Shown here: piece by piece, positions 34,001 through 41,613 of the stretch
Layout of the letters: each line of letters begins with the position of its first letter
How positions within the stretch are numbered: the first letter of the stretch is position 1
Assembly: GCA_035547755.1 (NCBI GenBank)
Contig: DASZUG010000023.1
Coordinates: forward strand, 27,908-91,907
DNA: 64,000 nt
Reading direction: 5' to 3'
Source of the DNA: Mesorhizobium_L sp035547755
GTDB lineage: Bacteria > Pseudomonadota > Alphaproteobacteria > Rhizobiales > Rhizobiaceae
Program-made: the position numbers and the translations under genes
The notes under the pieces: generated by a model
What the model was told of the DNA's origin: nothing
Database searches by the model: none
Seen by the model: only the letters and a program-made list of their open reading frames with translations

Positions 34001-34237
34001 TACGATCTTCTCCTCTCCCGTGTAAAGCGCGACCTGCGCCGTCCCGACCTTTTCCGCGATGCGGCCATAGACTTCGCGCGCGAGCAATCTGAGCGGCAAT
34101 CCGATCAGGCCGCTTTCATGAGCAACCATGCGTTCGATCGCGAGATGGGTCTTGCCCGTGTTCGTCGGGCCCAGGATCGCGGTGACGTCGCGACCGGAAT
34201 GTGCGGGGGGAAGATTGGACGATGTCTGGAGATTCAT
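31004..34237 (-). CDS. Suv3-like superfamily 2 helicase
   Basis: A 1077-residue protein. The N-terminal half is a DExH/Suv3-type RNA helicase: Walker A GPTNTGKTH (about 23-31), the DEVQLAGD Walker B, and QIAGRAGR motif VI. The middle (about 350-830) has the conserved helical region of the bacterial family. The last 200-250 residues are acidic then basic and low-complexity, ending in an R/G/K-rich tail before FAKLAALREQLKK. Alphaproteobacteria carry this relative of the mitochondrial degradosome helicase. The ATG at 34237 was chosen because upstream frames have no similarity. It may share a transcript with the S4 and fdxA genes. Confidence 0.85.
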   Translation of the reverse strand: MNLQTSSNLPPAHSGRDVTAILGPTNTGKTHLAIERMVAHESGLIGLPLRLLAREVYGRIAEKVGTAQVALYTGEEKIVPPGARFSVCTVEAMPRETDAAFVAIDEVQLAGDLERGHVFTDRIFNLRGRQETLLLGADTMRGILERLLKGISVITRPRMSHLAYAGQKKITRLPRRSAIVAFSADEVYAIGELIRRQRGGAAVVMGALSPRTRNAQVALYQSGDVDYLVATDAIGMGLNLDVDHVAFAQDRKFDGFQYRNLTAAELGQIAGRAGRHLRDGTFGVTGRVDPLGDDLIERIEGHDFEPVKVLQWRNAALDVSSLDALKRSLDTPPQAEGLTRALPADDQRALDHLSREPDIRDIAISRELVSLLWDACALPDYRKIAPAQHSDLVGSIYLDLVRRGHVDEDYIAEQVERASSTEGDIDALSARIAQIRTWTFVSNRPGWLADPTHWQEKTRETEDRLSDALHERLTKRFVDRRTSVLMKRLRENSMPEAEISPSGEVLVEGHHVGELQGFRFTADQSAEGEDAKAVRSAAQKALAAEFEARAERFASAANGDFALASDGTLRWIGSPVATVVAGDDPLKPRVILLADEQLSGPSRDKAQARADRFVNFQIETFLKPLVDLRDAEQLSGMARGIAFRLVENFGLINRRDVASDVKALDQEARGALRRLGVRFGAYHIFIPALIKPAPAGLLTLLWALVHDGKEKAGFGDVVHALAAGRTSLVRDPAFDPAFYRLAGFRLLGRRAVRVDILERLADIIRPALAWKTDGSVRPTAAFDGNAFLVTPAMMSILGAKADDMEEILKGLGYRAEVKPAAEIEARIDTIDAAYAEAEAKKAEEKRREATASEAGVSEQTTDAGASGQQGQSPETPTDAETASKVTEEISVVDPVEGDQNTPVSENGPSGGRPAEEAEPAAVERAQAETALSGGEIEEAAQTPHEPRDTGSGEAPVAAEQPAEARTIMLWRPGRHEARPRPQHFRKGRNGAQVEGGSPKAGSRPEGKERFDRRFSGGGKGKPNDRRDGRQDRGDHAKGATAKGKQAFGGRRHEEKPRTFDPDSPFAKLAALREQLKK

Positions 34238-34343
34238 CTGTCGAACTTTGGCCTTCAGGCCGGGATCGCGGTGAAAGGAACGGCGCGCCACAAGGCGCGG
34301 GCGAATGCGACACATATAGGAATTGCGGCTGCCCGCAAAACCT

Positions 34344-34491
34344 GAATCGATCGCCGGATTAAGACTTGGAACGAGTCTGGAACGAATCGGCGACGAATCA
34401 CTGACTCCGGCTGATTCAGTATTTGTTCCCGCCTATATATTGATGCGATGCCGGATCTTTGCACCAGATGCTGAATCGGTTCCACGGAATC
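34344..34491. promoter_or_regulatory. Cluster of eight GANTC (CcrM) sites
   Basis: GANTC occurs at 34344, 34373, 34384, 34395, 34403, 34413, 34473 and 34487, with one more at 34668. A 4-base-specific site is expected about once per 256 bases, so this density is well above chance. GANTC is the methylation site of the alphaproteobacterial cell-cycle methyltransferase CcrM. The cluster lies in the helicase-phaB gap. Confidence 0.6.
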
Positions 34492-34739
34492 CCGGTCGTA
34501 CGTCGATGCAAAAGTTAACGACCGTGGGCCGAAACCTTTCCGAATTCCTGCAGGCGGTCCGTAAACTTCAGATTTCATTAGGAAATGTTGAAAATGCGTG
34601 ACTGAGAAAAGCTTACGGGCGCAGGAGGTCGGTAAGGTTTGGATCAGAGGCGGAACAAAGGAGCGACGAATCGCTGATCGATCCATTTTCGCTCTTTGTT
34701 CTCCACCACATCTTGTGTCCCGCACCGGTCATTCACCGA

Positions 34740-34770
34740 TTATCCACAGCGGTTCCACAGCTTACCCACA
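34740..34770 (+). promoter_or_regulatory. Three DnaA-box-like 9-mers spaced 11 bases apart
   Basis: TTATCCACA (34740-34748, perfect match to TTATNCACA), GGTTCCACA (34751-34759, two mismatches) and TTACCCACA (34762-34770, one mismatch) lie in the same orientation with exact 11-base spacing. An AT-rich stretch (34505-34612) and GANTC sites are upstream, and TTAACCAT, a CtrA half-site, is at 34799. This is suggestive of a DnaA-binding region, either a replication origin or a DnaA-controlled promoter. Confidence 0.5.
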
Positions 34771-34840
34771 GGGGATCCGGTTCTGAGGGGAGATCGCGTT
34801 AACCATTTCGCACCAAAACGGCACAGCCGAGCGCTTTCAG

Positions 34841-35563
34841 TCAAATGATGTATTGCCCGCCATTCGCGGTCAGCGTCGAGCCGGTGATGAAGCCAGCCTC
34901 GTCCGACGCCAGAAAGAGGACGCATCGTCCGATCTCGTCTACTCCCCCGAGGCGCCCGACGGGTATCTGTGCGATGATGCTCTCGCGCACCTTTTCCGGA
35001 ACGGCCATCACCATATCGGTGGCGATGTAGCCGGGACAGATGGCGTTGACGGTGATGCCGGCGCGGGCGCCTTCCTGGGCGAGCGCCTTGGTGAAGCCGA
35101 TATCTCCCGCCTTGGAGGCGGAATAGTTGGCCTGCCCCATCTGGCCTTTCTGTCCGTTGATCGACGAGATGTTGATGACACGGCCGAATTTGCGGTCGCG
35201 CATGCCGCTCCAGACGCAATGCGTCATGTTGAAAAGCCCGGTCAGATTGGTGCCGATCACCTCGTGCCATTGGTCCCGCGTCATCTTGTGGAACATGGCG
35301 TCGCGCGTGATGCCCGCATTGTTGACAAGGATATCGACCGGCCCGAACTCGGCTTCCACCGCGGCAATCCCGCCGGCGCAGGCGTCGTAATCGGCGACGG
35401 ACCATTTATGGACGGCAATTCCCGTTTCATCGCGGAATTTCCGAGCCGCGTCCTCGTTGCCGGCATAATTCGCCACAACACGATAGCCGGCCTTCTTCAG
35501 CGCCAACGCGATGGCTGCTCCAATCCCTCGCGTTCCACCCGTGACGAGTGCTGTCCTTGCCAT
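34841..35563 (-). CDS. phaB: Acetoacetyl-CoA reductase
   Basis: A 240-residue short-chain dehydrogenase. The cofactor motif VTGGTRGIG (7-15), NNAG (81-84), catalytic S134, Y147 and K151 (YSASK) and IATDM are all present. It reduces acetoacetyl-CoA to (R)-3-hydroxybutyryl-CoA with NADPH for polyhydroxybutyrate synthesis. The ATG at 35563 follows GGAGGAACCG. It lies 105 bases downstream of phaA on the same strand, separated by an inverted repeat. The PHB synthase phaC is not in this window. Confidence 0.95.
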   Translation of the reverse strand: MARTALVTGGTRGIGAAIALALKKAGYRVVANYAGNEDAARKFRDETGIAVHKWSVADYDACAGGIAAVEAEFGPVDILVNNAGITRDAMFHKMTRDQWHEVIGTNLTGLFNMTHCVWSGMRDRKFGRVINISSINGQKGQMGQANYSASKAGDIGFTKALAQEGARAGITVNAICPGYIATDMVMAVPEKVRESIIAQIPVGRLGGVDEIGRCVLFLASDEAGFITGSTLTANGGQYII

Positions 35564-35593
35564 TTCGGTTCCTCCTCCCGATTTGCGGCAATC

Positions 35594-35666
35594 GTCAGTC
35601 GGCATTCGGCAGTCGAATTGATCTGTTCCCTTCTTCCTCTTGCCGACTGCCCATTGCCGACTGCCG
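35594..35666. repeat. Long inverted repeat between phaA and phaB
   Basis: The arm CAGTCGGCATTCGGCAGTCG (about 35595-35614) pairs, with two mismatches, with TGCCGACTGCCCATTGCCGA and the following bases (35641-35666). It forms a strong hairpin in the phaA-phaB messenger. GCCGACTGCC-type repeats occur in rhizobial intergenic regions. It may stabilise or process the message; there is no T-run, so it is not a simple terminator. Confidence 0.5.
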
Positions 35667-35668
35667 CA

Positions 35669-36856
35669 CTAGTTCATCGCTTCCACGCACATTGCGACAC
35701 CCATCCCGCCGCCGATGCAAAGCGTGGCCAGGCCCTTTTTCGCGCCGCGGCGCCCCATCTCATGGACGAGCGTGTTGAAGATGCGCGCTCCCGACGCGCC
35801 GATCGGATGGCCGATGGCGATGGCGCCGCCATTGACATTGACGATATCAGTGTTCCAGCCCATGCCCTTGTTGACGGCGCAGGCCTGCGCCGCGAAAGCC
35901 TCGTTCGCCTCGACTAGGTCAAGATCGTCGGCCTTCCATCCGGCCTTTTCCAACGCCCTGCGTGAGGCCGGGATCGGGCCGGTGCCCATGATCGCCGGAT
36001 CGACGCCGGCCGTCGCCCATGAAACGATGCGCACCAAAGGCTTGACGCCACGCTTTTCGGCATCCGCCTCGCTCATCAGGACGACCGCCGCCGCACCGTC
36101 ATTGATGCCAGACGCGCTGGCCGCCGTCACCGTGCCTTCCTTGTCGAAGGCCGGGCGAAGCTTCTGCATGGCTTCTAGCGTCGCGCCGTGGCGGATATAT
36201 TCATCGTCGGCGACGACGATATCGCCCTTGCGCGTCTTTACCGTCACCGGCACGATCTCGTCCTTGAACTTGCCCGCCTTCTGCGCCGCCTCGGCCTTGT
36301 TCTGCGAAGCGAGCGCGAAACGGTCCTGGTCCTCGCGCGTGATCTGGAATTGCCGCGCGACGTTCTCCGCCGTCATGCCCATATGGTAGCCGTTGAAGGC
36401 GTCCCACAGCCCGTCCTTGATCATGGTGTCGATCATGGCGTAGTCGCCCATCTTCACGCCGGCCCTCAGATGCGCGCAATGCGGCGACATCGACATCGAT
36501 TCCTGGCCGCCGGCGACGATGATTTTCGCATCTCCTGTCGCGATCTGCTGCATGCCGATGGCGATGGTTCTCAGGCCAGAGCCGCAAACCTGGTTCAGCA
36601 CCCACGCCGTCGTCTCCTTCGGCAGACCGGCTCCGATCGACGCCTGCCTTGCCGGATTCTGCCCCTCCCCGGCAGTCAACACTTGCCCGAGAATGACTTC
36701 GTCCACCTCCGCGGGATCGACCTTGGCGCGTTCCAGAGCGCCTTTGATGGCGACGATGCCGAGTTCATGGGCGGGTATGGCGGCGAAGGAGCCGTTGAAG
36801 GAGCCGACCGGGGTGCGGGCGGCGCTTGCGACGACGATCGAATTTGGGGAGGGCAT
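35669..36856 (-). CDS. phaA: Acetyl-CoA acetyltransferase
   Basis: A 395-residue thiolase. The acyl-forming cysteine is C91 in NQVCGSGLR; H350 (AIGHPIGASGAR) and C380 (LCIGGGMG) complete the biosynthetic thiolase active site. It condenses two acetyl-CoA into acetoacetyl-CoA, the first step of PHB synthesis. It is the first gene of the leftward phaA-phaB operon and is divergent from phaR across 225 bases that must hold both promoters. Confidence 0.95.
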   Translation of the reverse strand: MPSPNSIVVASAARTPVGSFNGSFAAIPAHELGIVAIKGALERAKVDPAEVDEVILGQVLTAGEGQNPARQASIGAGLPKETTAWVLNQVCGSGLRTIAIGMQQIATGDAKIIVAGGQESMSMSPHCAHLRAGVKMGDYAMIDTMIKDGLWDAFNGYHMGMTAENVARQFQITREDQDRFALASQNKAEAAQKAGKFKDEIVPVTVKTRKGDIVVADDEYIRHGATLEAMQKLRPAFDKEGTVTAASASGINDGAAAVVLMSEADAEKRGVKPLVRIVSWATAGVDPAIMGTGPIPASRRALEKAGWKADDLDLVEANEAFAAQACAVNKGMGWNTDIVNVNGGAIAIGHPIGASGARIFNTLVHEMGRRGAKKGLATLCIGGGMGVAMCVEAMN

Positions 36857-37081
36857 GTTCGTCTCCGTTCGAGGATGGGACGCGCGTTCCCTATGTTTGT
36901 TGCCCTTTCCAATAAGGGAGTCAAATCGGAAAAAAGCAGAAGGGACGCGTGTTGCGCGGGCTCAAGGGAGTTTCCGCACCGCACAAAGTCCTTTCATTTG
37001 CTTGCCTTTTGCGCATATCCTGACCGGATGACGCCATTGACGCGCCAGCGGGGCGCGTCCGGGACACCAAGGAGGATGGCA

Positions 37082-37696
37082 ATGCCCGCAAAGGATGATC
37101 CGGTGGTCATCAAGAAATATGCCAACAGACGCTTATACAATACGGGCACGAGCACCTATGTGACGCTCGAGGATCTTGCCGAGATGGTCAAGAGAGGAGA
37201 GGAGTTCAACGTCCAGGATGCGAAGACGGGGGAGGACATCACGCATTCCGTCCTGACGCAGATCATCTTCGAACTGGAAAACAAGGAGGGGCAGAACATG
37301 CTGCCCATTTCCTTCCTGCGGCAACTGATCTCCTTTTATGGCGACCAGATGCAGATGATCCTGCCAAGCTTCCTCGAACAATCCATGATCTCTTTCGCGC
37401 GCGAGCAGGAGCGGTTCCGCGAGCAGATGAAGACCGCCTTCGGCCAATCATCGGTGGACATGATGAAGCTGACGCCGATGAAGGCGATGGAGGAGCAGAC
37501 CAGGCGCAATGTGGAGATGTTCCAGCACGCCATGCGTATGTTCTCTCCCTTCGTCGCGGCAAACAACGGGACTTCCGCCGGATCCCCATCCGGCGAAAAG
37601 GGAGAAGCGAAATCCGGCGCCAAGACGGACGACCTTCAGGATTTGCGCGAACAGATCGCGGCCATGCAGCGAAAGCTCGACGCGATCGGGAAGTAG
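37082..37696 (+). CDS. phaR: Polyhydroxyalkanoate synthesis repressor PhaR
   Basis: A 204-residue protein. The N-terminal PHB/PHA accumulation regulator DNA-binding domain (about 10-75) begins VVIKKYANRRLYNTGTSTYVTLEDLA, the PhaR/AniA signature; the C-terminal part is helical and ends in a coiled coil (DLREQIAAMQRKLDAI). PhaR binds both DNA and PHB granules and represses phasin and pha genes until polymer forms. The ATG at 37082 is chosen because AAGGAGG (37069-37075) is at good spacing to it, but touches the alternative ATG at 37076. It is divergent from phaA. Confidence 0.9.
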   Translation: MPAKDDPVVIKKYANRRLYNTGTSTYVTLEDLAEMVKRGEEFNVQDAKTGEDITHSVLTQIIFELENKEGQNMLPISFLRQLISFYGDQMQMILPSFLEQSMISFAREQERFREQMKTAFGQSSVDMMKLTPMKAMEEQTRRNVEMFQHAMRMFSPFVAANNGTSAGSPSGEKGEAKSGAKTDDLQDLREQIAAMQRKLDAIGK

Positions 37697-37698
37697 TG

Positions 37699-37875
37699 TC
37701 AGCCCGCTACGTAACTCAAGACGAAGGCGAGGATGACGATGCCGACGAGGCCGGCGACAAAGATTGCGCGCCGGAGAGGCGTGCGGAGAATAATGTCGCC
37801 TTGTCGCGCGTCCCTGCCGGAGAAGGTTCGCGGCTTGTTTCGGGGCGCTGTCGTTCGCGAGTGATGCGTGGCCAT
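37699..37875 (-). CDS. Small conserved membrane protein
   Basis: A 58-residue protein with a basic N-terminus, then the segment ARQGDIILRTPLRRAIFVAGLVGIV and one membrane span at the C-terminus. I recall this ARQGxIILRT pattern from short conserved rhizobial proteins, sometimes mislabelled as transporter permeases. The start at 37875 is preceded by AAAGGAGCAG. It ends 2 bases from the phaR stop on the other strand. Function unknown. Confidence 0.6.
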   Translation of the reverse strand: MATHHSRTTAPRNKPRTFSGRDARQGDIILRTPLRRAIFVAGLVGIVILAFVLSYVAG

Positions 37876-38261
37876 GGTTCTGCTCCTTTCGGAGTTTCTA
37901 CCCGTTTGGATAACAGCCTGTGGCGGCGAACGTTCCGGCACGGATTCATTTGACTCTTCGCCTAATCCGCGTAAAAGCCGCGCATCGATTTTGATGGCGC
38001 GCGAAGAATCTCGTCGCGGCCTGGGAGCACCAGATGCGTGGCCTTTCCGTGGCCCTCAATGCAGGCGTTTTTTCCGGCGACGTGTCGGAAGCTGCGGCCA
38101 TGCGTATTCGCTCCACCAAAGGCAAACAGGACCTGAAAACGACCGCCAAAACGGTCTGATCTTCTGGCCTTGCCGCTCTCTCTCCCCGGCTTTGGCCGGG
38201 AGGCGCCCGCGGCCGGCGGGATCAAACGCAAGAGCGGAGAGGAACAGGAGAAACAATCATC
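37876..38261. other. Non-coding gap upstream of asd
   Basis: No strong gene. A 41-codon frame from an ATG at 38035 to TGA at 38160 has no clear ribosome-binding site. Two short GC hairpins (CCCGGC-TTTG-GCCGGG near 38186 and CCCGC-GGCCG-GCGGG near 38206) lie in the probable asd leader, without a T-run. The left part is the promoter area of the small membrane protein. Confidence 0.5.
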
Positions 38262-39296
38262 ATGGGTTTCAAGATCGCGATCGCCGGCGCCACGGGCAAT
38301 GTGGGGCGCGAAATGCTCAATATATTGGAGGAGCGCGGCTTCCCCGCCGACGAGGTGGTAGCGCTCGCCTCGCGCCGCTCGGTCGGCACCGAAGTCTCCT
38401 ATGGCGACCACACGCTGAAGGTGAGGGCGCTCGATAATTACGACTTTTCCGATACGGACATCTGCCTGATGTCGGCGGGCGGCAACGTCTCCAAGGAATG
38501 GTCGCCCCGGATCGGCAAGCAGGGTTGTGTCGTCATCGATAATTCCTCGGCCTGGCGCTACGAGCAGGATGTGCCGCTCATCGTTCCCGAGGTCAATCCC
38601 GACGCCGTCTCCGGCTTCACCAGGAAGAACATTATCGCCAATCCAAACTGCTCGACCGCGCAGATGGTGGTGGCGCTGAAGCCGCTGCATGACCGCGCCA
38701 GGATCAAGCGCGTCGTGGTCGCGACCTACCAATCCGTTTCCGGCGCGGGAAAGGAGGCGATGGACGAACTTTTCACCCAGACCCGCGCCGTCTTCGTCGC
38801 CGATCCGGTCGAGGCGAAGAAGTTCACCAAGCGCATCGCCTTCAACGTCATTCCGCATATCGACGTCTTCATGGAGGACGGCCAGACCAAGGAAGAGTGG
38901 AAGATGGTGGCCGAAACGAAGAAGATCCTCGACCCGAAGATCAAGGTGACGGCGACCTGCGTGCGGGTGCCCGTCTTCATCAGCCATTCGGAAGCCATCA
39001 ATCTTGAATTTGAAAATCCGATCACGGCGGAAGAGGCGCAGGACATATTGCGGGAGGCTCCCGGCTGCCTTGTCGTCGACAAGCGCGAGAACGGCGGCTA
39101 TATCACGCCGATCGAAGCGGCGGGCGAGGACGCGACCTACATCTCGCGCATCCGCGAGGATCCGACCGTCGATAACGGCCTCAATCTCTGGGTCGTTTCC
39201 GATAATCTGAGAAAGGGCGCGGCGCTCAACACCGTTCAGATCGCGGAACTTCTCTTGGAGCGCGGATTGATCGAGCCGAAGCGCAAGGTCGCCTGA
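38262..39296 (+). CDS. asd: Aspartate-semialdehyde dehydrogenase
   Basis: A 344-residue protein. The N-terminal IAGATGNVGREML (about 7-19) is the NADP site; catalytic C130 lies in NPNCST; a histidine in the VFISHSEAINLEF segment serves as acid-base. It converts 4-aspartyl phosphate to aspartate semialdehyde, the branch point to lysine, threonine and methionine. The upstream ribosome-binding site AGGAGAA is at good spacing. It is monocistronic by appearance and about 155 bases before the amino acid transporter genes. Confidence 0.95.
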   Translation: MGFKIAIAGATGNVGREMLNILEERGFPADEVVALASRRSVGTEVSYGDHTLKVRALDNYDFSDTDICLMSAGGNVSKEWSPRIGKQGCVVIDNSSAWRYEQDVPLIVPEVNPDAVSGFTRKNIIANPNCSTAQMVVALKPLHDRARIKRVVVATYQSVSGAGKEAMDELFTQTRAVFVADPVEAKKFTKRIAFNVIPHIDVFMEDGQTKEEWKMVAETKKILDPKIKVTATCVRVPVFISHSEAINLEFENPITAEEAQDILREAPGCLVVDKRENGGYITPIEAAGEDATYISRIREDPTVDNGLNLWVVSDNLRKGAALNTVQIAELLLERGLIEPKRKVA

Positions 39297-39451
39297 GAAC
39301 GGTGACGCCAAGGCTGTTGCGCCTCCGCTTTCCCGCGTGTAAGGCGCCAGGCGCTGGGGCGTGTCGCAATTGACAAGCGGCACGCCTTGTTTCATTTGCA
39401 AAGGTCAAGGCGACCGGGCGGCCGCCGTTTCGAACGGTTTGGGAGAAGAAG

Positions 39452-40660
39452 ATGTCGAGAGCTATGACACGTTTCGGTAGCGCGCTTTTGTGCGCGGCGT
39501 TGACGGCGTATGGGCTGCCGGCTTTCGCGAAGGATATCGTTCTGGGAGCCTCCGTGCAGCTGACAGGATCGTCTGCGAACACCGGCCGCTATTACAGGGA
39601 TGCCTACCAGTTCGCCATCGACAAGATCAACGAGAAGGGCGGCGTCAAGGTCGGCGACAAGCAGGAAAAGCTCGCGCTTAAGCTTTACGACAACCAGTCC
39701 AACGTCAATTTGAGCGTCAGGCAATATGTGCAACTCGTCTCGCAGGACAAGGTCGATCTCCTGCTTGGACCCTTCGCCAGCAATTTCGCGCTCGCTGATT
39801 CCGCCATTTCGGAGAAATACAAGATCCCGATGGTGCAGGGCGGAGGCGCATCCGACCAGATCTTCTCGCGCGGCTTCAAATACATCTTCGGCACGCTGGC
39901 GCCGGCGAGCAACTATTTCGGCTCGACTGTCGAAATGCTGACGAAGCTCGATCCGAAGCCGTCCAAGGTGGCGCTGCTCTATGCCGATGACGCCTTCGAC
40001 GTTTCCGTCGCCAAGGGCACGCGGCCGCTTCTCAAGAAGGCGGGCCTGACGATCGCGATGGACGAGCGCTATACGTCCAACGCGAGCGACTTCAATTCGC
40101 TTCTGTCGCAGATCAAGAACGCCAATGTCGATGCCGTTCTCGTTGCCGGCCACGAGACCGAGATCCTGAACTTCATCCGTCAGGCGAAAAGCCTCGCTGT
40201 CGCGCCGAAGATGTATTCTTTCACGGTCGGCGTTCCGAGCGCGGATTTCCGCAAGGCACTCGGCAAGGACGCGGATTATGCCTTCGGCATGACCGCGTGG
40301 CTTCCGAGCGCGAAGCTGAAGGACAAGTGGTTCGGCGACGCGGCGCAATTCGCCCAGGATTACAAGGCGAAGTTCGGCTATGACCCCGACTACCACGCCG
40401 CTTCGGGTGTGGCTGACGTCGAGGCGATCGCCGAGGCCATCGAAGCGGCTGGCTCGACCGATCACCAGAAGGTGCGCGACGCGATCGCCAAGTTGAACTT
40501 CCCGAGCCTCTACGGCACGATCGCCTTTGCCGAGAACGGGCAGATCGACCTGCCGCAGACCGTTATCCAGGTCCAGGACGAGAAACTCGTTCCCGTCTAT
40601 GATGCGAATGGCTTCGTCGAAAAGCCGAAATATCCGATGCCGGCCTGGAATGCCCGCTGA
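39452..40660 (+). CDS. Branched-chain amino acid-type ABC transporter substrate-binding protein
   Basis: A 402-residue protein with a signal peptide of about 25 residues (cut likely after AFA) and the type I periplasmic binding fold of LivJ/LivK relatives: IVLGASVQLTGSSA at the mature N-terminus, and VALLYADDAFDVSVAKG in the hinge-following lobe. It is the first gene of a complete Liv-type cassette (permease, permease, ATPase, ATPase). The actual ligand may be a branched-chain amino acid, an amide or another small carboxylate. Confidence 0.85.
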   Translation: MSRAMTRFGSALLCAALTAYGLPAFAKDIVLGASVQLTGSSANTGRYYRDAYQFAIDKINEKGGVKVGDKQEKLALKLYDNQSNVNLSVRQYVQLVSQDKVDLLLGPFASNFALADSAISEKYKIPMVQGGGASDQIFSRGFKYIFGTLAPASNYFGSTVEMLTKLDPKPSKVALLYADDAFDVSVAKGTRPLLKKAGLTIAMDERYTSNASDFNSLLSQIKNANVDAVLVAGHETEILNFIRQAKSLAVAPKMYSFTVGVPSADFRKALGKDADYAFGMTAWLPSAKLKDKWFGDAAQFAQDYKAKFGYDPDYHAASGVADVEAIAEAIEAAGSTDHQKVRDAIAKLNFPSLYGTIAFAENGQIDLPQTVIQVQDEKLVPVYDANGFVEKPKYPMPAWNAR

Positions 40661-40749
40661 CGGGACATTGCTGATCTGAATAGGCGGCGGCGATCCCGAT
40701 CGGTTCGCCGCCGTTTTCGAAAGAGGGACAATCGAGGGACGGGCGGCAG

Positions 40750-41613
40750 GTGGATCTGTTAGCGCAAATCCTGGTCAACGGCATTTTGCTTGGCGGCCTC
40801 TATGCCGTGATGGCGCTCGGCCTGGCGCTCGTCTGGGGCGTGCTCAATATCGTCAACCTGGCGCATGGCGCCTTTATCATGCTGGGCGCCTATCTGTCCT
40901 GGCACCTTTTTACATACCTGGGCATCGATCCGTTTCTCGGCCTGCCGATCACGGCGATCGTCATGTTCGGCGTCGGCTATGGAGTGCAGCGCGGGCTGCT
41001 CAACCTCGTCGTTCGCGCGCCAATGTTCAACACGCTGCTGATCACCTTCGGGCTCGAAGTGGTGCTGACCTATCTGGCGCAGCTTGCCTTCTCCGCCGAT
41101 TTCCGCACCATCAACCCGTCCTATGCCGGCTCCCATGTCGCGTTCGGTCCTGTCGTCATCCCGCTCGCCCGGCTGATGGCATTCGGCATCGCCATCGTTC
41201 TGACCGTCGGCATGTGGGTCTTCCTGCTGCGCACCAAGCTTGGGCGCGCCATACGCGCAACGGCGCAGAATCTCGTCGCGGCGCGCCTCTACGGCGTCGA
41301 ACCGCGCCATCTCTACGCCATGACATTCGGCATCGGCATCGGGCTCGCCGGTGCGGCTGGCGGCCTTTACGGCACGGTTTCGCAGATCAACCCCTATATC
41401 GGTGCGACACTCACCGCGAAGTCCTTCGCCATCGCCATTATCGGCGGCCTTGACAATCCGCTTGGCGTCCTTGTCGGCGGCCTTGTTCTCGGCATCATCG
41501 AATCGCTGACGGTCGCCTATGTCGGCGCCACTTTCGGTGACGTGGCAAGCTTCGGCGTCCTCGTCCTCGTCCTCATCGTCAGGCCGAGCGGGATATTGGG
41601 AAAGACGGCATGA
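40750..41613 (+). CDS. Branched-chain amino acid ABC transporter permease (LivH-type)
   Basis: A 287-residue permease with about eight spans and the LivH start NGILLGGLYAVMALGLALVWGVLNIVNLAHGAFIMLGAY. The start is GTG at 40750. The EAA-type loop facing the ATPase is near LGRAIRATAQNLVAARLYGV. The next gene starts 4 bases before its stop. It forms the channel together with the LivM-type subunit. Confidence 0.88.
   Translation: MDLLAQILVNGILLGGLYAVMALGLALVWGVLNIVNLAHGAFIMLGAYLSWHLFTYLGIDPFLGLPITAIVMFGVGYGVQRGLLNLVVRAPMFNTLLITFGLEVVLTYLAQLAFSADFRTINPSYAGSHVAFGPVVIPLARLMAFGIAIVLTVGMWVFLLRTKLGRAIRATAQNLVAARLYGVEPRHLYAMTFGIGIGLAGAAGGLYGTVSQINPYIGATLTAKSFAIAIIGGLDNPLGVLVGGLVLGIIESLTVAYVGATFGDVASFGVLVLVLIVRPSGILGKTA

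Noticed and set aside
34323..34601. 92-codon frame in the helicase-phaB gap
   Set aside because: It runs through the GANTC cluster, lacks a ribosome-binding site and recognisable similarity.
37962..39401. 479-codon antisense frame over asd
   Set aside because: Composition is a shadow; asd on the plus strand has a full set of catalytic motifs.
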